A stretch of 64,000 nt of DNA from Acidimicrobiaceae bacterium. Lineage in GTDB: Bacteria > Actinomycetota > Acidimicrobiia > Acidimicrobiales > Ilumatobacteraceae. The translations under genes and the position numbers were made by a program. The notes below the pieces were generated by a model, which saw only the letters and a list, made by a program, of their open reading frames with translations, was not told where the DNA came from and did not search any database. Below are positions 32,757 to 40,723 of this stretch, piece by piece. Within the stretch, counting starts at the first letter, position 1. Every line of letters starts with the position of its first letter. The DNA lies in the NCBI GenBank assembly GCA_020637235.1, contig JACJWG010000005.1, positions 1 to 64,000 on the forward strand, in the 5' to 3' direction.

Positions 32757-33919
32757 CGCCACCCGACCCGGTTCCGCTCCGGCGCGTGACACCCGTCCCC
32801 CACGCGCCGGAGCGGCACCGGGACGGCCCCGTGGCGAGCGGGCTGGTCCACAGCTGCGACGCCGAACCGGGCATCGTGCGTCGCGGGACCCGGCGTTTCC
32901 GCTACGAGACACCCGACGGCCGTCCCGTCCGAGATCCCGACGTGCTCGCACGCATCGCGTCGCTCGCGATCCCGCCCGCCTGGACCGACGTCTGGATCTG
33001 CATCGACCCGTGCGGTCACCTGCAGGCAACGGGGCGTGACGCGAAGGGGCGCAAGCAGTCGCGCTACCACCCCGACTTCCGCGCCGAGCGCGAGCGCACC
33101 AAGTTCGATCAGCTCGTGGTGTTCGGGGCGGCGCTCGGCTCGCTGCGGACGACCGTGGCGCACGATCTCGCCGAACGACGTCCCACGCTGCGACGCCAGA
33201 CGGCGCTCGTCGTGCATCTGCTCGACCGCACGGGCATCCGGGTCGGCAACGAGGCCTACGTGCGCGCGAACGGCTCGTACGGGTTGTCGACACTGCGAAC
33301 CCGTCAGGCGCGGGTCCACGGAGCAGCGGTGACGTTCCGGTTCGTCGGCAAGAGCGGCCGGCGGCACACCGTCGCGATCGAGGATCGCCGGCTCGCCCGC
33401 CTGGTGGCCCAGTGCCAGGACCTGCCCGGCCAGCACCTGTTCACCTATCTCGACGAGAGCGACGGCGCAACGCCGATCGTGCGAGTGGTCGACTCGACGT
33501 CGGTCAACGACTACCTGCGCGACGCGACCGGTCAGGACGTGACCGCCAAGACGTTCCGCACCTGGCTCGCGACGACGACCGTGGGCCACCGTCTCGCCAC
33601 CGAGGCGATGCGCGATCCCGAGCGTGTCGATCCTCGTGTGGTGTCGGCCGCCGTCGACGAGGCGGCGGTGCTGCTCGGCAACACCCGTACCGTGTGCCGC
33701 GCCAGCTACGTCCACCCGGCGGTGCCCGCCGCGTACCACGAACGCACCTTGGCGTCGTCGTGGCGCGCCGGCCCGGCTCGACCCACGGCCGGGATGTCCA
33801 CCGTGGAACGCCGCACCCTGCATCTCCTGCGGGAGACGTCGATGCGCCGAGACACGGCTGGTGCGCCCCACGCACCGTCGCGAGCGGGGCTCGGACCTCG
33901 CGTCGGCGACGCGGCCTGA
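32753..33919 (+). CDS. DNA topoisomerase IB (poxvirus-like)
   Basis: A 388-residue type IB topoisomerase. Active-site elements: the Arg/Lys region DAKGRKQSRYH (about 102), DRTGIRVGNEAY (about 159), KTFRTWLATT, and the nucleophile Tyr in CRASYVHP (about 319). It relaxes supercoils by a transient 3'-phosphotyrosine. The length is normal for bacterial members, plus a basic C-tail. Placement at the end of a sigma-Dps-BON operon suggests a chromosome-protection task in stress. Confidence 0.93.
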   Translation: MTPPDPVPLRRVTPVPHAPERHRDGPVASGLVHSCDAEPGIVRRGTRRFRYETPDGRPVRDPDVLARIASLAIPPAWTDVWICIDPCGHLQATGRDAKGRKQSRYHPDFRAERERTKFDQLVVFGAALGSLRTTVAHDLAERRPTLRRQTALVVHLLDRTGIRVGNEAYVRANGSYGLSTLRTRQARVHGAAVTFRFVGKSGRRHTVAIEDRRLARLVAQCQDLPGQHLFTYLDESDGATPIVRVVDSTSVNDYLRDATGQDVTAKTFRTWLATTTVGHRLATEAMRDPERVDPRVVSAAVDEAAVLLGNTRTVCRASYVHPAVPAAYHERTLASSWRAGPARPTAGMSTVERRTLHLLRETSMRRDTAGAPHAPSRAGLGPRVGDAA

Positions 33920-33970
33920 CCGTCGCAGCGAAGGACGACCCTGGCGGAGGACGCGTCGCTGCGGCGGGGG

Positions 33971-34132
33971 TCAGGCCTGCGGGGGATCGCCCGGGTCCGG
34001 CAGTGGCGGATCGGTCGGCGTCGGCGTCGGCACCGGTTCGTCGGGCAGGTCGGGCAACGGGCGGGTCGGCGGCGGCACGGGCTGAGGATCCTGTGGTCGT
34101 GGTTGCGTCGGATCGGGGCTGCTCGTGCGCAT
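33971..34132 (-). CDS. 53-residue proline-rich protein
   Basis: A short protein with about one third Pro (motifs PVPPPTRPLPDLPDEP and PTPTPTDPPLPDP). It starts at ATG 34132 with an AGGAG site six bases upstream. It lies convergent to the topoisomerase gene. It is comparable to the acidic/proline small protein at 37009. Intrinsically disordered; function unknown. Confidence 0.55.
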   Translation of the reverse strand: MRTSSPDPTQPRPQDPQPVPPPTRPLPDLPDEPVPTPTPTDPPLPDPGDPPQA

Positions 34133-34192
34133 GGCTGCTCCTGAACGGGGTCGGATCTCGGGTGGGCGTGTCTGTCGGCCGGGGCCGCCGTG

Positions 34193-34232
34193 GTCGAGTG
34201 GTCGAGTGGTCGAGTGGTCGAGTGGTCGAGTG
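34193..34232 (+). repeat. Five tandem copies of an 8-bp unit
   Basis: The unit GTCGAGTG is repeated five times without change in the 125-base gap between two minus-strand genes. Because 8 is not a multiple of 3, it is not a coding repeat. Confidence 0.9.
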
Positions 34233-34257
34233 GCAGGAGGAGCGGGACCGGCAGCGA

Positions 34258-34812
34258 TCAGTCGCGCCGGAGGTCGCCGCGCTCGTTCGCGGGTGGATCG
34301 CCATCGCGATCGCGGCCGAGGGCGGCGCCGATCACCGACGCGAGACGGCCGAGCGCACCTCCGCCCGGGGCACTCCAGTACTCACCGGCCACCAAGGACA
34401 CTTGCAGGGCGCGGATGTCCGGATCGTCAGGACCGTCGAAGTACGCGGTGGCAGCCGGGCTCCAGAGGCGGTCGATCGTCGTACGATCGGCGCTGACGGC
34501 CGGCCGGCCACGGAAGCTCACCCAGTCGTTGCGACCATTGGCGATCGCGACGTTCACCTCGTCGACGGGGCTGTCGGTCTCGGCGACGCCCACCCCGTCG
34601 ACGGCGTCGAACCACTCGGCCGACGCATCGACGAGGAACGTGAGCACCCCGCCGTGCACATCGGCCACGGTGAGGGGTCTGCTCGACAACGCGCCGTCGA
34701 GGTCGAGCGTGGTGACGAACGCGACGTCACCGCTGCGCACGAGATCGTCGAGCGAGCGGCCATCGGAGGCTCGGGATGCCGTGGTGTGCGGCTGGTTGCG
34801 GCTCTCGGTCAT
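34258..34812 (-). CDS. Pyridoxamine 5'-phosphate oxidase-fold (general stress protein 26-like)
   Basis: A 184-residue split-barrel flavin-binding protein: LDDLVRSGDVAFVTTLDLDG, SSRPLTVADVHGG, LTFLVDASAEWFDAV, and NDWVSFRGRPAVSADRT, then LWSPAATAYF, as in the GSP26/PNPOx-like group. It binds FMN or F420 and probably reduces or sequesters small electrophiles. ATG 34812 overlaps the fumarase stop, and a perfectly spaced stress promoter lies within the fumarase end, so it can be expressed independently. Confidence 0.85.
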   Translation of the reverse strand: MTESRNQPHTTASRASDGRSLDDLVRSGDVAFVTTLDLDGALSSRPLTVADVHGGVLTFLVDASAEWFDAVDGVGVAETDSPVDEVNVAIANGRNDWVSFRGRPAVSADRTTIDRLWSPAATAYFDGPDDPDIRALQVSLVAGEYWSAPGGGALGRLASVIGAALGRDRDGDPPANERGDLRRD

Positions 34813-36197
34813 GGCGCGCCGGTACCCGACCCGGTCGATCGGGAGACGTCCGGCGACGGCCGGGTCATCCCGGCCAGGTCGTCGAGGCGCGCCGTCACGT
34901 GTTCGGGCACGCCGGCGTCGCGGGCGAGCTCGGCGAGCGGACGTCCGTCCTCGCGAGCGCGAGACACCAGCGCAGCGGCGGCGTCGTAGCCGAGGCTGGG
35001 GGCGAGCACGGTGACCAGGGCCGGCGAGCGGCGCGCGACGTCGAGCATCCGATCCGCGTCGACTGCGATGCCGGTGATGCATCGATCGGCGAGCAGGCGT
35101 GCCGCGTTCGCCAGCAGCTGCAGCGACGACACGAGGGCTCGGGCGATGACGGGTGCGGCGGTGTTGAGCTGGAGGTTCGACATGGTCGCCGCGAACGTCA
35201 CGGTGGCGTCGTTCCCGACGATCTGCGCCGCCACCTGCTGGACGGCCTCCGGGATCACCGGGTTCACCTTGCCGGGCATGATCGAGCTGCCGGCCTGGAG
35301 CGACGGCAATCGAATCTCGGCCAGTCCACCGACGGGACCCGAACCGAGGAGGCGGAGGTCGCCGGCGATGGCGTACAGCGACAACGACACCACCTTCACC
35401 ATCGCGCTGAGTTCGGTGAGGGAGTCCGTGCGCGACTGGGCCTCCATGTGGTCGGCTGCCGGCCGTGTCGCGAGTCCGGTCCGCCGGGCGAGCTCCGTGG
35501 CGATGTCGGCGTCGAAGCCCGGCGGCGCGTTGAGGCCCGTGCCCACCGCCGTGCCGCCGAGGGGGAGCTCGAGCAGGCGATCGAGACACGACGTGATCCG
35601 ATCGCGACCGAGCTCGACCGATCTGGCCCAACCACCGACCTCCTGGCCGAACGTCATCGGGACGGCGTCCATGAGGTGGGTACGTCCCATCTTCACGGTG
35701 CCGGTGTGCGCGGCCGAGAGCGCGCGCAGCGAATGCGCGAGCCGGTCGAGCGCCGGCGCGAGTTGGTTGGTCACGAGGCCTGCTGCGGCGAGTCGCGTCG
35801 CTGCGGGCACGGCGTCGTTGGACGACTGCGAACGGTTGACGTCGTCGTTCGGGTGCACCGGACGACCGAGCGCTTCCGACGCGAGATTGGCCACCACCTC
35901 GTTGACGTTCATGTTGGTACTGGTGCCCGAACCCGTCTGGAACACGTCGACCGGGAACTGGTCGTCCCACCGGCCATCCGTCACCGCCGCCGCCGCTCGT
36001 TCGATCGCCTCCGCCAGGTCGGCGTCGATCAGACCGCGAGCACGATGTACTGCCGCAGCGGCACCCTTGATCTCGGCCAGCGCGCGCACCACGGGCGTCG
36101 GCATCGGCTCCCCGGAGATCGGGAAGTTGTCGACGGCGAGCCGGGTCTGCTCGCCCCAGCGGGGTGCCGACCCCGCAGAGGGCACGTCCTGGGTCAT
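34809..36197 (-). CDS. fumC: Class II fumarase (aspartase/fumarase superfamily)
   Basis: A 462-residue fumarase C: TGSGTSTNMNVNEV, GRPVHPNDDVNRSQSSND, TVKMGRTHLMDAVP and the superfamily signature GSSIMPGKVNP (about 310). It interconverts fumarate and malate; aspartase cannot be fully excluded from sequence alone. ATG 36197 overlaps the methyltransferase stop. A heat- and oxygen-stable class II enzyme in a stress operon fits replacement of the labile Fe-S fumarase. Confidence 0.92.
   Translation of the reverse strand: MTQDVPSAGSAPRWGEQTRLAVDNFPISGEPMPTPVVRALAEIKGAAAAVHRARGLIDADLAEAIERAAAAVTDGRWDDQFPVDVFQTGSGTSTNMNVNEVVANLASEALGRPVHPNDDVNRSQSSNDAVPAATRLAAAGLVTNQLAPALDRLAHSLRALSAAHTGTVKMGRTHLMDAVPMTFGQEVGGWARSVELGRDRITSCLDRLLELPLGGTAVGTGLNAPPGFDADIATELARRTGLATRPAADHMEAQSRTDSLTELSAMVKVVSLSLYAIAGDLRLLGSGPVGGLAEIRLPSLQAGSSIMPGKVNPVIPEAVQQVAAQIVGNDATVTFAATMSNLQLNTAAPVIARALVSSLQLLANAARLLADRCITGIAVDADRMLDVARRSPALVTVLAPSLGYDAAAALVSRAREDGRPLAELARDAGVPEHVTARLDDLAGMTRPSPDVSRSTGSGTGAP
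34822..34847 (-). promoter_or_regulatory. SigB/SigF-type promoter nested in fumC end
   Basis: On the minus strand: GTCTC (34847-34843), 15 bases, GGGTAC (34827-34822), 9 bases, ATG 34812. Confidence 0.75.
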
Positions 36198-37012
36198 GGC
36201 AGCGTGCCCATCGCGAGGTGTCGAGCCACGATGCACCCTCCCACGACGTCGCCGCTCTCCACGTGGCTGCGCAGATGCCGTTGGTCGGCGAGCCAGGCGT
36301 CGAACGCCGGATGATCTCGGTGGGCTCGACCCACCCAGTCGGCCACACGCGTCGCGGCCGCCGCCCACCGTGACGACGGCGCCGGCGCTCCGCAGCCCAC
36401 GTCGAGGATGGTCCAGCCACGCACCGCCAGGCTCGACGTCACCTGCTCGAAGCTTCGGAACACGTTGGGACCGCTCACCACCGAGGAGGCACCGGCGGCG
36501 AACAGGTCGGCGATCGCGAGCAGACCGTCGGGTCGGACGATGCGTCGGGTCTCGCGCAGCACGTCCCCCGCATCGTCGATCAACGACAGCACGCCGGACA
36601 GCACCACCAGATCGGCGGAGTCGTCGGGCAGACCGGTGGACTCGGCGGTGCCGGGCCGCACGCTGAGCGCCGGGAACAACGCACTCGCAGCGTCGCGAGC
36701 GCCGGCCGCGGGTTCGACCGCCACCACTGCGGCGCCGGTGCGACGACGGATCCACTCACCGACCCCACCCACGCCCGCGCCGACGTCGACCACCAGCTCG
36801 ACCGGCCGGCCGGCGCTGCGCACCGCGGTGAGCACCGATTCGAGGGCCGCCGGGCACGCCGGACCGGGACTCATCGCTGCGATCAACTCGTCGTCACGCA
36901 GGTCGAGCGCTCGCGCCGCCTGAGCTCGCCACCGCGCGGGTTCGTCGAACACGTCCGCGGCGTCAGCGGCGTCCGCGGCGTCCGCGGCGTCGGTCGAACT
37001 GCCCGTGCTCAC
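36194..37012 (-). CDS. SAM-dependent methyltransferase
   Basis: A 272-residue class I methyltransferase: ELVVDVGAGVGGVGEWIRR (motif I, about 73), VAVEPAAGARDAA, ADLVVLSGVLSLIDD and LRETRRIVRPDGLLAIADLF. The N-terminus begins with a DAA repeat encoded by a 9-bp tandem repeat (about 36958-36994). GTG 37012 overlaps the stop of the small upstream gene. Substrate unknown. Confidence 0.85.
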   Translation of the reverse strand: MSTGSSTDAADAADAADAADVFDEPARWRAQAARALDLRDDELIAAMSPGPACPAALESVLTAVRSAGRPVELVVDVGAGVGGVGEWIRRRTGAAVVAVEPAAGARDAASALFPALSVRPGTAESTGLPDDSADLVVLSGVLSLIDDAGDVLRETRRIVRPDGLLAIADLFAAGASSVVSGPNVFRSFEQVTSSLAVRGWTILDVGCGAPAPSSRWAAAATRVADWVGRAHRDHPAFDAWLADQRHLRSHVESGDVVGGCIVARHLAMGTLP

Positions 37013-37200
37013 GCCGGCTCGTTCGGTTCCGGGATCGGGGCGTCGGTCACCTCGAGGCCCTGTCCGGGCGCGTCGGGATCACGGATCGTGTCCTCGCGAG
37101 ACGGGTCGCGCTCGGGGAGGTCGTTGCGTGGCGGGTCGTCGTGTCGCTCGCGACGATCCTCGGGATCGTGTGGCACAGCCGGATCAGAGGACGTGGACAT
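37009..37200 (-). CDS. Small hydrophilic protein heading the fumarase operon
   Basis: A 63-residue charged and proline-rich protein (MSTSSDPAVPHDPEDRRERH...), predicted disordered. ATG 37200 lies nine bases from a GGGCAC box, and its stop overlaps the methyltransferase GTG. It is the first gene of a four-gene chain with overlapping stops and starts (37200 to 34258). Function unknown. Confidence 0.62.
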   Translation of the reverse strand: MSTSSDPAVPHDPEDRRERHDDPPRNDLPERDPSREDTIRDPDAPGQGLEVTDAPIPEPNEPA

Positions 37201-37209
37201 GGCTGAGCG

Positions 37210-37235
37210 GTGCCCATCCGCGCTGCCCGCCACAC
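37210..37235 (-). promoter_or_regulatory. SigB/SigF-like promoter (GGGCAC variant)
   Basis: On the minus strand: GTGTG (37235-37231), 15 bases, GGGCAC (37215-37210), 9 bases, ATG 37200. Both boxes deviate from consensus, but the geometry is exact. Confidence 0.45.
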
Positions 37236-37284
37236 CCGAGCCCGGCGTGCGATCGAACTCGATCCGTTCCCGTTCGGATCGGGC

Positions 37285-37310
37285 GTTTCGGTCGCTCTCC
37301 GATGGGGTAG
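37285..37310 (+). promoter_or_regulatory. SigB/SigF-type promoter of the rsbV operon
   Basis: GTTTC at 37285-37289, 15 bases, GGGTAG at 37305-37310. Here a ~35-base leader with an AGGAGAGG ribosome site precedes ATG 37351, unlike the leaderless genes. Confidence 0.75.
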
Positions 37311-37350
37311 TGGTGTTCACTGGGTCGAAACAGGCGCAGGAGAGGACGAC

Positions 37351-37686
37351 ATGACGGGACCGATGAACGACGACTCACTGACGATCGACCTCGACGACGG
37401 CGGTGCCATCGTCGTACACGGCGACATCGACATGGCCGGCGGCCCGGTGCTCGAGGCAGCGATCCTCCAGCACGAGAGCGACGCCGACCGTGGCCAGCTG
37501 GTGATCGACCTGGAGGACGTGAGCTTCATCGACTCATCGGGTCTGCGCAGCCTCCTCGGCGCGAGTCGGCGTGCGCGCGGGCGCGGCGGCGATGTGGTCC
37601 TGCGGTCCGTCGGACCCGAGGTCGCTCGACTGCTCGAGATCACCGGCACGACGTCGCAGTTCGTGATCGCGAGCCACCGTGGGTGA
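37351..37686 (+). CDS. STAS-domain anti-anti-sigma factor (RsbV type)
   Basis: A 111-residue STAS protein. The phosphorylation site is in VSFIDSSGLRSLLGA (Ser about 59). When unphosphorylated it should bind the anti-sigma factor and free the sigma factor. It starts at ATG 37351 with a strong Shine-Dalgarno and overlaps the next gene by 8 bases. The operon rsbV-rsbW-sigma is the classical partner-switch order. Confidence 0.93.
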   Translation: MTGPMNDDSLTIDLDDGGAIVVHGDIDMAGGPVLEAAILQHESDADRGQLVIDLEDVSFIDSSGLRSLLGASRRARGRGGDVVLRSVGPEVARLLEITGTTSQFVIASHRG

Positions 37687-38122
37687 CGCGACCTCCACCG
37701 ACACCACCACGGTCATCGGCCCCGTCCGTCTGTCGGTGCCGCCCGAACCGAGCATGTCGCGAGTGGCGCGGCTGGCGTCGAGCGGTATGGCCTCGCTGGT
37801 CGGCTGCACGGTCGACGAGATCGAGGACCTCAAGATCGCGGTCAGCGAGGTGCTCATCGCCCTCATCGAGCACGGTGACGGCGGACGGGTCGACCTCGAG
37901 TTCGAGTTCGTCGGTCGCGGCGCGTCCGCCGACGGCGCGCTCGATGATCGGCCGGCGTTCGTGGTGCGAGGCTCGTCGCCCGTCGAGCACCTCGACTTGT
38001 CGCACCCCGATCTGCTGCTGTGCCGGACGGTGCTCGACGGGGTGTGCGCCGCTCACGCGATCGAGCTCGTCGACGGCGCCGCGTGCATCGTGGCGTCGGT
38101 GGCGTGTTCGGCGACGGACTGA
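37679..38122 (+). CDS. RsbW-like protein with degenerate ATPase motif
   Basis: A 147-residue protein positioned as the anti-sigma kinase between rsbV and sigma. The fold is suggested by LSVPPEPSMSRVARLASSGM and by DEIEDLKIAVSEVLIALIEHG. In the N-box (E-x3-N-A-x2-H in RsbW/SpoIIAB) the Mg-binding Asn is Ala (SEVLIALIEHG), and the later GxGLxLI glycine box is not visible. It may bind sigma or RsbV without kinase activity. GTG 37679 overlaps rsbV. Confidence 0.75.
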   Translation: MGDATSTDTTTVIGPVRLSVPPEPSMSRVARLASSGMASLVGCTVDEIEDLKIAVSEVLIALIEHGDGGRVDLEFEFVGRGASADGALDDRPAFVVRGSSPVEHLDLSHPDLLLCRTVLDGVCAAHAIELVDGAACIVASVACSATD

Positions 38123-38134
38123 TCGGACGGCCGC

Positions 38135-38908
38135 ATGACTGCACCCAACGACACGACCGTGCACCACCCAGCGCCCGATCGGGCCGAAGACGACGCCTGG
38201 CTGGCAGAGGCGCTCGATCGCTACAGCCGCGGGCCGAGCGCCGGCCTGCGCGACGAGATCATCGAGCGAGCGAACTGGCTCGCCATCCGTGGCGCGCGCC
38301 GCTTCGTCGATCGCGGCGAACCCTTCGACGACCTCTTGCAGGTGGCCCGACTCGGATTGCTCAAGGCCGTCGACCGGTTCGACCCGTCCCTCGGGGTGCC
38401 CTTCGGCGCGTACGCGACGCCGACGATCATGGGCGAGCTGCGCCGCTACTTCCGCGATCACACCTGGAGCGTGCACGTGTCGCGGCGGGCCAAGGATCTC
38501 CGGCCGATGGTCAACGCCGCCAGCGACAAGCTCGCCGCCGAGCTCGGCCGCTCGCCGAAGGTGTCCGAGATCGCCCAGGTGCTCGACGTGGGGGAGGACG
38601 CCGTGCTCGAGGCGCTCGAGGCGAACCACGCCTATCGGGCTCACTCGCTCGATCCTGCCGGCACCGGTCACACCCCCCCGATCGACGGCGGTTTCGAAGG
38701 CGTGCTCGATCGCGACGTGGTGGTCCATCTCCTCGACCGCTTGCCCGAGCGGGAGCGCACCATCCTGGTGCTCAGGTTCTTCGAAGGGATGACGCAATCG
38801 CAGATCGCCGATCGGATCGGCACCTCCCAGGTGCACGTCGGGCGGCTGATCACGTCGAGTCTGAACGTGCTCCGAGCCCATCTCACGGCGGCCTCGCGCA
38901 GCGAGTGA
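38135..38908 (+). CDS. SigB/SigF-type general stress sigma factor
   Basis: A 257-residue group 3 sigma factor, paralogous to the one at 30592. Region 2: DDLLQVARLGLLKAVDRFDPSLG, FGAYATPTIMGELRRYFRDHTW. Region 3: AELGRSPKVSEIAQVLDV. Region 4: ERERTILVLRFFEGMTQSQIADRIGTSQVHVGRLI. It ends a few residues after LRAHL. ATG 38135 follows the RsbW-like gene by 12 bases. It is the likely reader of the GTTTC/GGGTAC promoters. Confidence 0.94.
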   Translation: MTAPNDTTVHHPAPDRAEDDAWLAEALDRYSRGPSAGLRDEIIERANWLAIRGARRFVDRGEPFDDLLQVARLGLLKAVDRFDPSLGVPFGAYATPTIMGELRRYFRDHTWSVHVSRRAKDLRPMVNAASDKLAAELGRSPKVSEIAQVLDVGEDAVLEALEANHAYRAHSLDPAGTGHTPPIDGGFEGVLDRDVVVHLLDRLPERERTILVLRFFEGMTQSQIADRIGTSQVHVGRLITSSLNVLRAHLTAASRSE

Positions 38909-38973
38909 CGCACGGCGGGCAGGCCGGACCCGTCGTCGGCCGCGTGCCACGCTCCGGCCCGCCGAAGTCCGCG

Positions 38974-38998
38974 GTTCGGCCGTGGACGTGTCGGGTAT
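38974..38998 (+). promoter_or_regulatory. SigB/SigF-type promoter of whiB-like gene
   Basis: GTTCG at 38974-38978, 14 bases, GGGTAT at 38993-38998, 9 bases, GTG 39008. Confidence 0.72.
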
Positions 38999-39007
38999 CG
39001 CTGCGCG

Positions 39008-39397
39008 GTGAGCTCCCGCCATGTCACCACCGCCGCCCCGTTGCCGGTCGGCCTGCGCCCACCCACGAAGCGCACCCGGGTCACCCCGCAGCAGGCCGCC
39101 GAACGAGCGAAGCGGCGATGGCGAGCACCCATGTGGGCGTCCGAGGCCGCCTGCGCGGGCCAGACCGATCTGTTCTTCGGATCGCCCACCGAGACCGACC
39201 GGGAGCGCGCCGTCCGCGAGCGGCAAGCACTCGGCGTGTGCGCCACGTGCGCCGTGGTCGACCCGTGCCGGGACCACGCTCGCCGATTCCGCGAGGCCGG
39301 CATCTGGGGCGGCGAGAACGAGGCGCAGCGGCGCGCCGCGTCGCGGCTCGCCGCGTCGGCGGGCGCCGACCGCGAGCTCGATCGCGATGTGAGCTGA
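39008..39397 (+). CDS. WhiB-family Fe-S transcription regulator
   Basis: A 129-residue Wbl protein: four cysteines in EAACAGQ and CATCAVVDPC (C...CxxCx5C) for a [4Fe-4S] cluster, then the turn GIWGGENE and a basic end. The ~40-residue basic N-tail is longer than usual. The start GTG 39008 is set by the promoter. Wbl proteins bind sigma region 4 and sense redox or NO; here one belongs to the stress regulon. The alcohol dehydrogenase gene follows 16 bases on. Confidence 0.92.
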   Translation: MSSRHVTTAAPLPVGLRPPTKRTRVTPQQAAERAKRRWRAPMWASEAACAGQTDLFFGSPTETDRERAVRERQALGVCATCAVVDPCRDHARRFREAGIWGGENEAQRRAASRLAASAGADRELDRDVS

Positions 39398-39412
39398 CAT
39401 GGCGGACCGGAC

Positions 39413-40723
39413 GTGAAGGCGCTCGTCTGGCACGGACGACGAGACGTGCGCGTGGAGCGGGTGGACGATCCTCGGATCGAGGCGCCCACCGACGCCGTCA
39501 TCCGGGTGACGAGTTCGGGCCTGTGCGGCTCCGATCTCCACCTCTACGAGGTGCTCGCTCCGTTCATGGTGCCCGGCGACGTGCTCGGCCACGAACCGAT
39601 GGGCATCGTGGAGGCGGTCGGCTCGGCGGTGACGCGCATCTCGCCCGGCGACCGAGTGGTGGTGCCGTTCAACATCTCGTGCGGACACTGCTTCATGTGC
39701 GACCACGGCCTGCAGTCGCAGTGCGAGACCACGCAGGCGGTCGATCACGGCACGGGCGCGGCCCTCTTCGGGTACACCAAGCTCTACGGGCAGGTGCCGG
39801 GCGGTCAGGCCGAGTACCTGCGCGTGCCGCACGCCGACTACGGGCCGATCGTGGTCCCGGACGGTCCCGCCGACGACCGGTTCGTGTACCTCAGCGACGT
39901 CCTGCCGACGGCCTGGCAGGCCGTCGAGTACGCCCGCCCGCTCGAGGGCCCGTTCCGATCGCTCGTGGTGCTCGGGCTCGGGCCGATCGGCGACATGTCT
40001 GCACGAGTGGCCCAGCACCGCGGCGTCGAGCGGGTGATCGGGGTGGACCTCGTCCCGGAACGGATCTCGCGCGCACGGGCACACGGCGTCGAGGTGATCG
40101 ATCTGCGCGAGTCGAAGGGGGAGGATCTCACCGAACGGGTGCTCGCACTCACCTCGGGACGCGGCGCCGACGCCGTGGTGGACGCCGTGGGCATGGAGGC
40201 CCACGGGTCGCCCGTTGCGCACACCGCCCACCGGCTCACGGCGCTGATGCCGAACGTGATCGCCGAACAGGTGATGCAGCGCGCAGGCGTCGACCGCCTC
40301 GCCGCGCTCCACAGCGCGATCGACCTCGTACGTCGCGGCGGCACGATCTCGCTGGCGGGCGTGTACGGCGGCATGGCCGACCCGATGCCGATGCTCACGA
40401 TGTTCGACAAGCAGGTCACGTTGCGCATGGGGCAGGCGAACGTGCGCCGGTGGGTCGACGACCTGTTGCCACTGGTGCTCGAGCGTGATGTGCTCGGTGT
40501 CGACGACTTCGCGACCCATCGTGTCCCGCTCGATCGTGGACCGGAGGCCTACGCGATGTTCCAGCGCAAGGAGCACGGCGCCGTGAAGGTGCTGTTCGAC
40601 ATGGCTGCGGGCGGCGGCGCCGACGGACCACGAGAGGCTGCGACGTCGATCACCCCGGACTCCATGGACGACGCGGACGTGACCAACGGCGAGGCGGGAG
40701 TGCTGTCGGGTCGAGCCACGTGA
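39413..40723 (+). CDS. Zinc-dependent alcohol/formaldehyde dehydrogenase-like protein
   Basis: A 436-residue medium-chain dehydrogenase. Catalytic zinc: SSGLCGSDLHLYE and GHEPMGIVEAVG. Structural zinc cysteines are in CGHCFMCDHGLQSQC. The Rossmann segment is LVVLGLGPIGDMSARVAQHRG. The long form resembles the glutathione-independent formaldehyde dehydrogenase-like group. The substrate is not certain. It starts at GTG 39413 and overlaps the PilZ gene (GTGA). The last ~35 residues, after VKVLFDMAAGGG, are a variable tail. Confidence 0.88.
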   Translation: MKALVWHGRRDVRVERVDDPRIEAPTDAVIRVTSSGLCGSDLHLYEVLAPFMVPGDVLGHEPMGIVEAVGSAVTRISPGDRVVVPFNISCGHCFMCDHGLQSQCETTQAVDHGTGAALFGYTKLYGQVPGGQAEYLRVPHADYGPIVVPDGPADDRFVYLSDVLPTAWQAVEYARPLEGPFRSLVVLGLGPIGDMSARVAQHRGVERVIGVDLVPERISRARAHGVEVIDLRESKGEDLTERVLALTSGRGADAVVDAVGMEAHGSPVAHTAHRLTALMPNVIAEQVMQRAGVDRLAALHSAIDLVRRGGTISLAGVYGGMADPMPMLTMFDKQVTLRMGQANVRRWVDDLLPLVLERDVLGVDDFATHRVPLDRGPEAYAMFQRKEHGAVKVLFDMAAGGGADGPREAATSITPDSMDDADVTNGEAGVLSGRAT

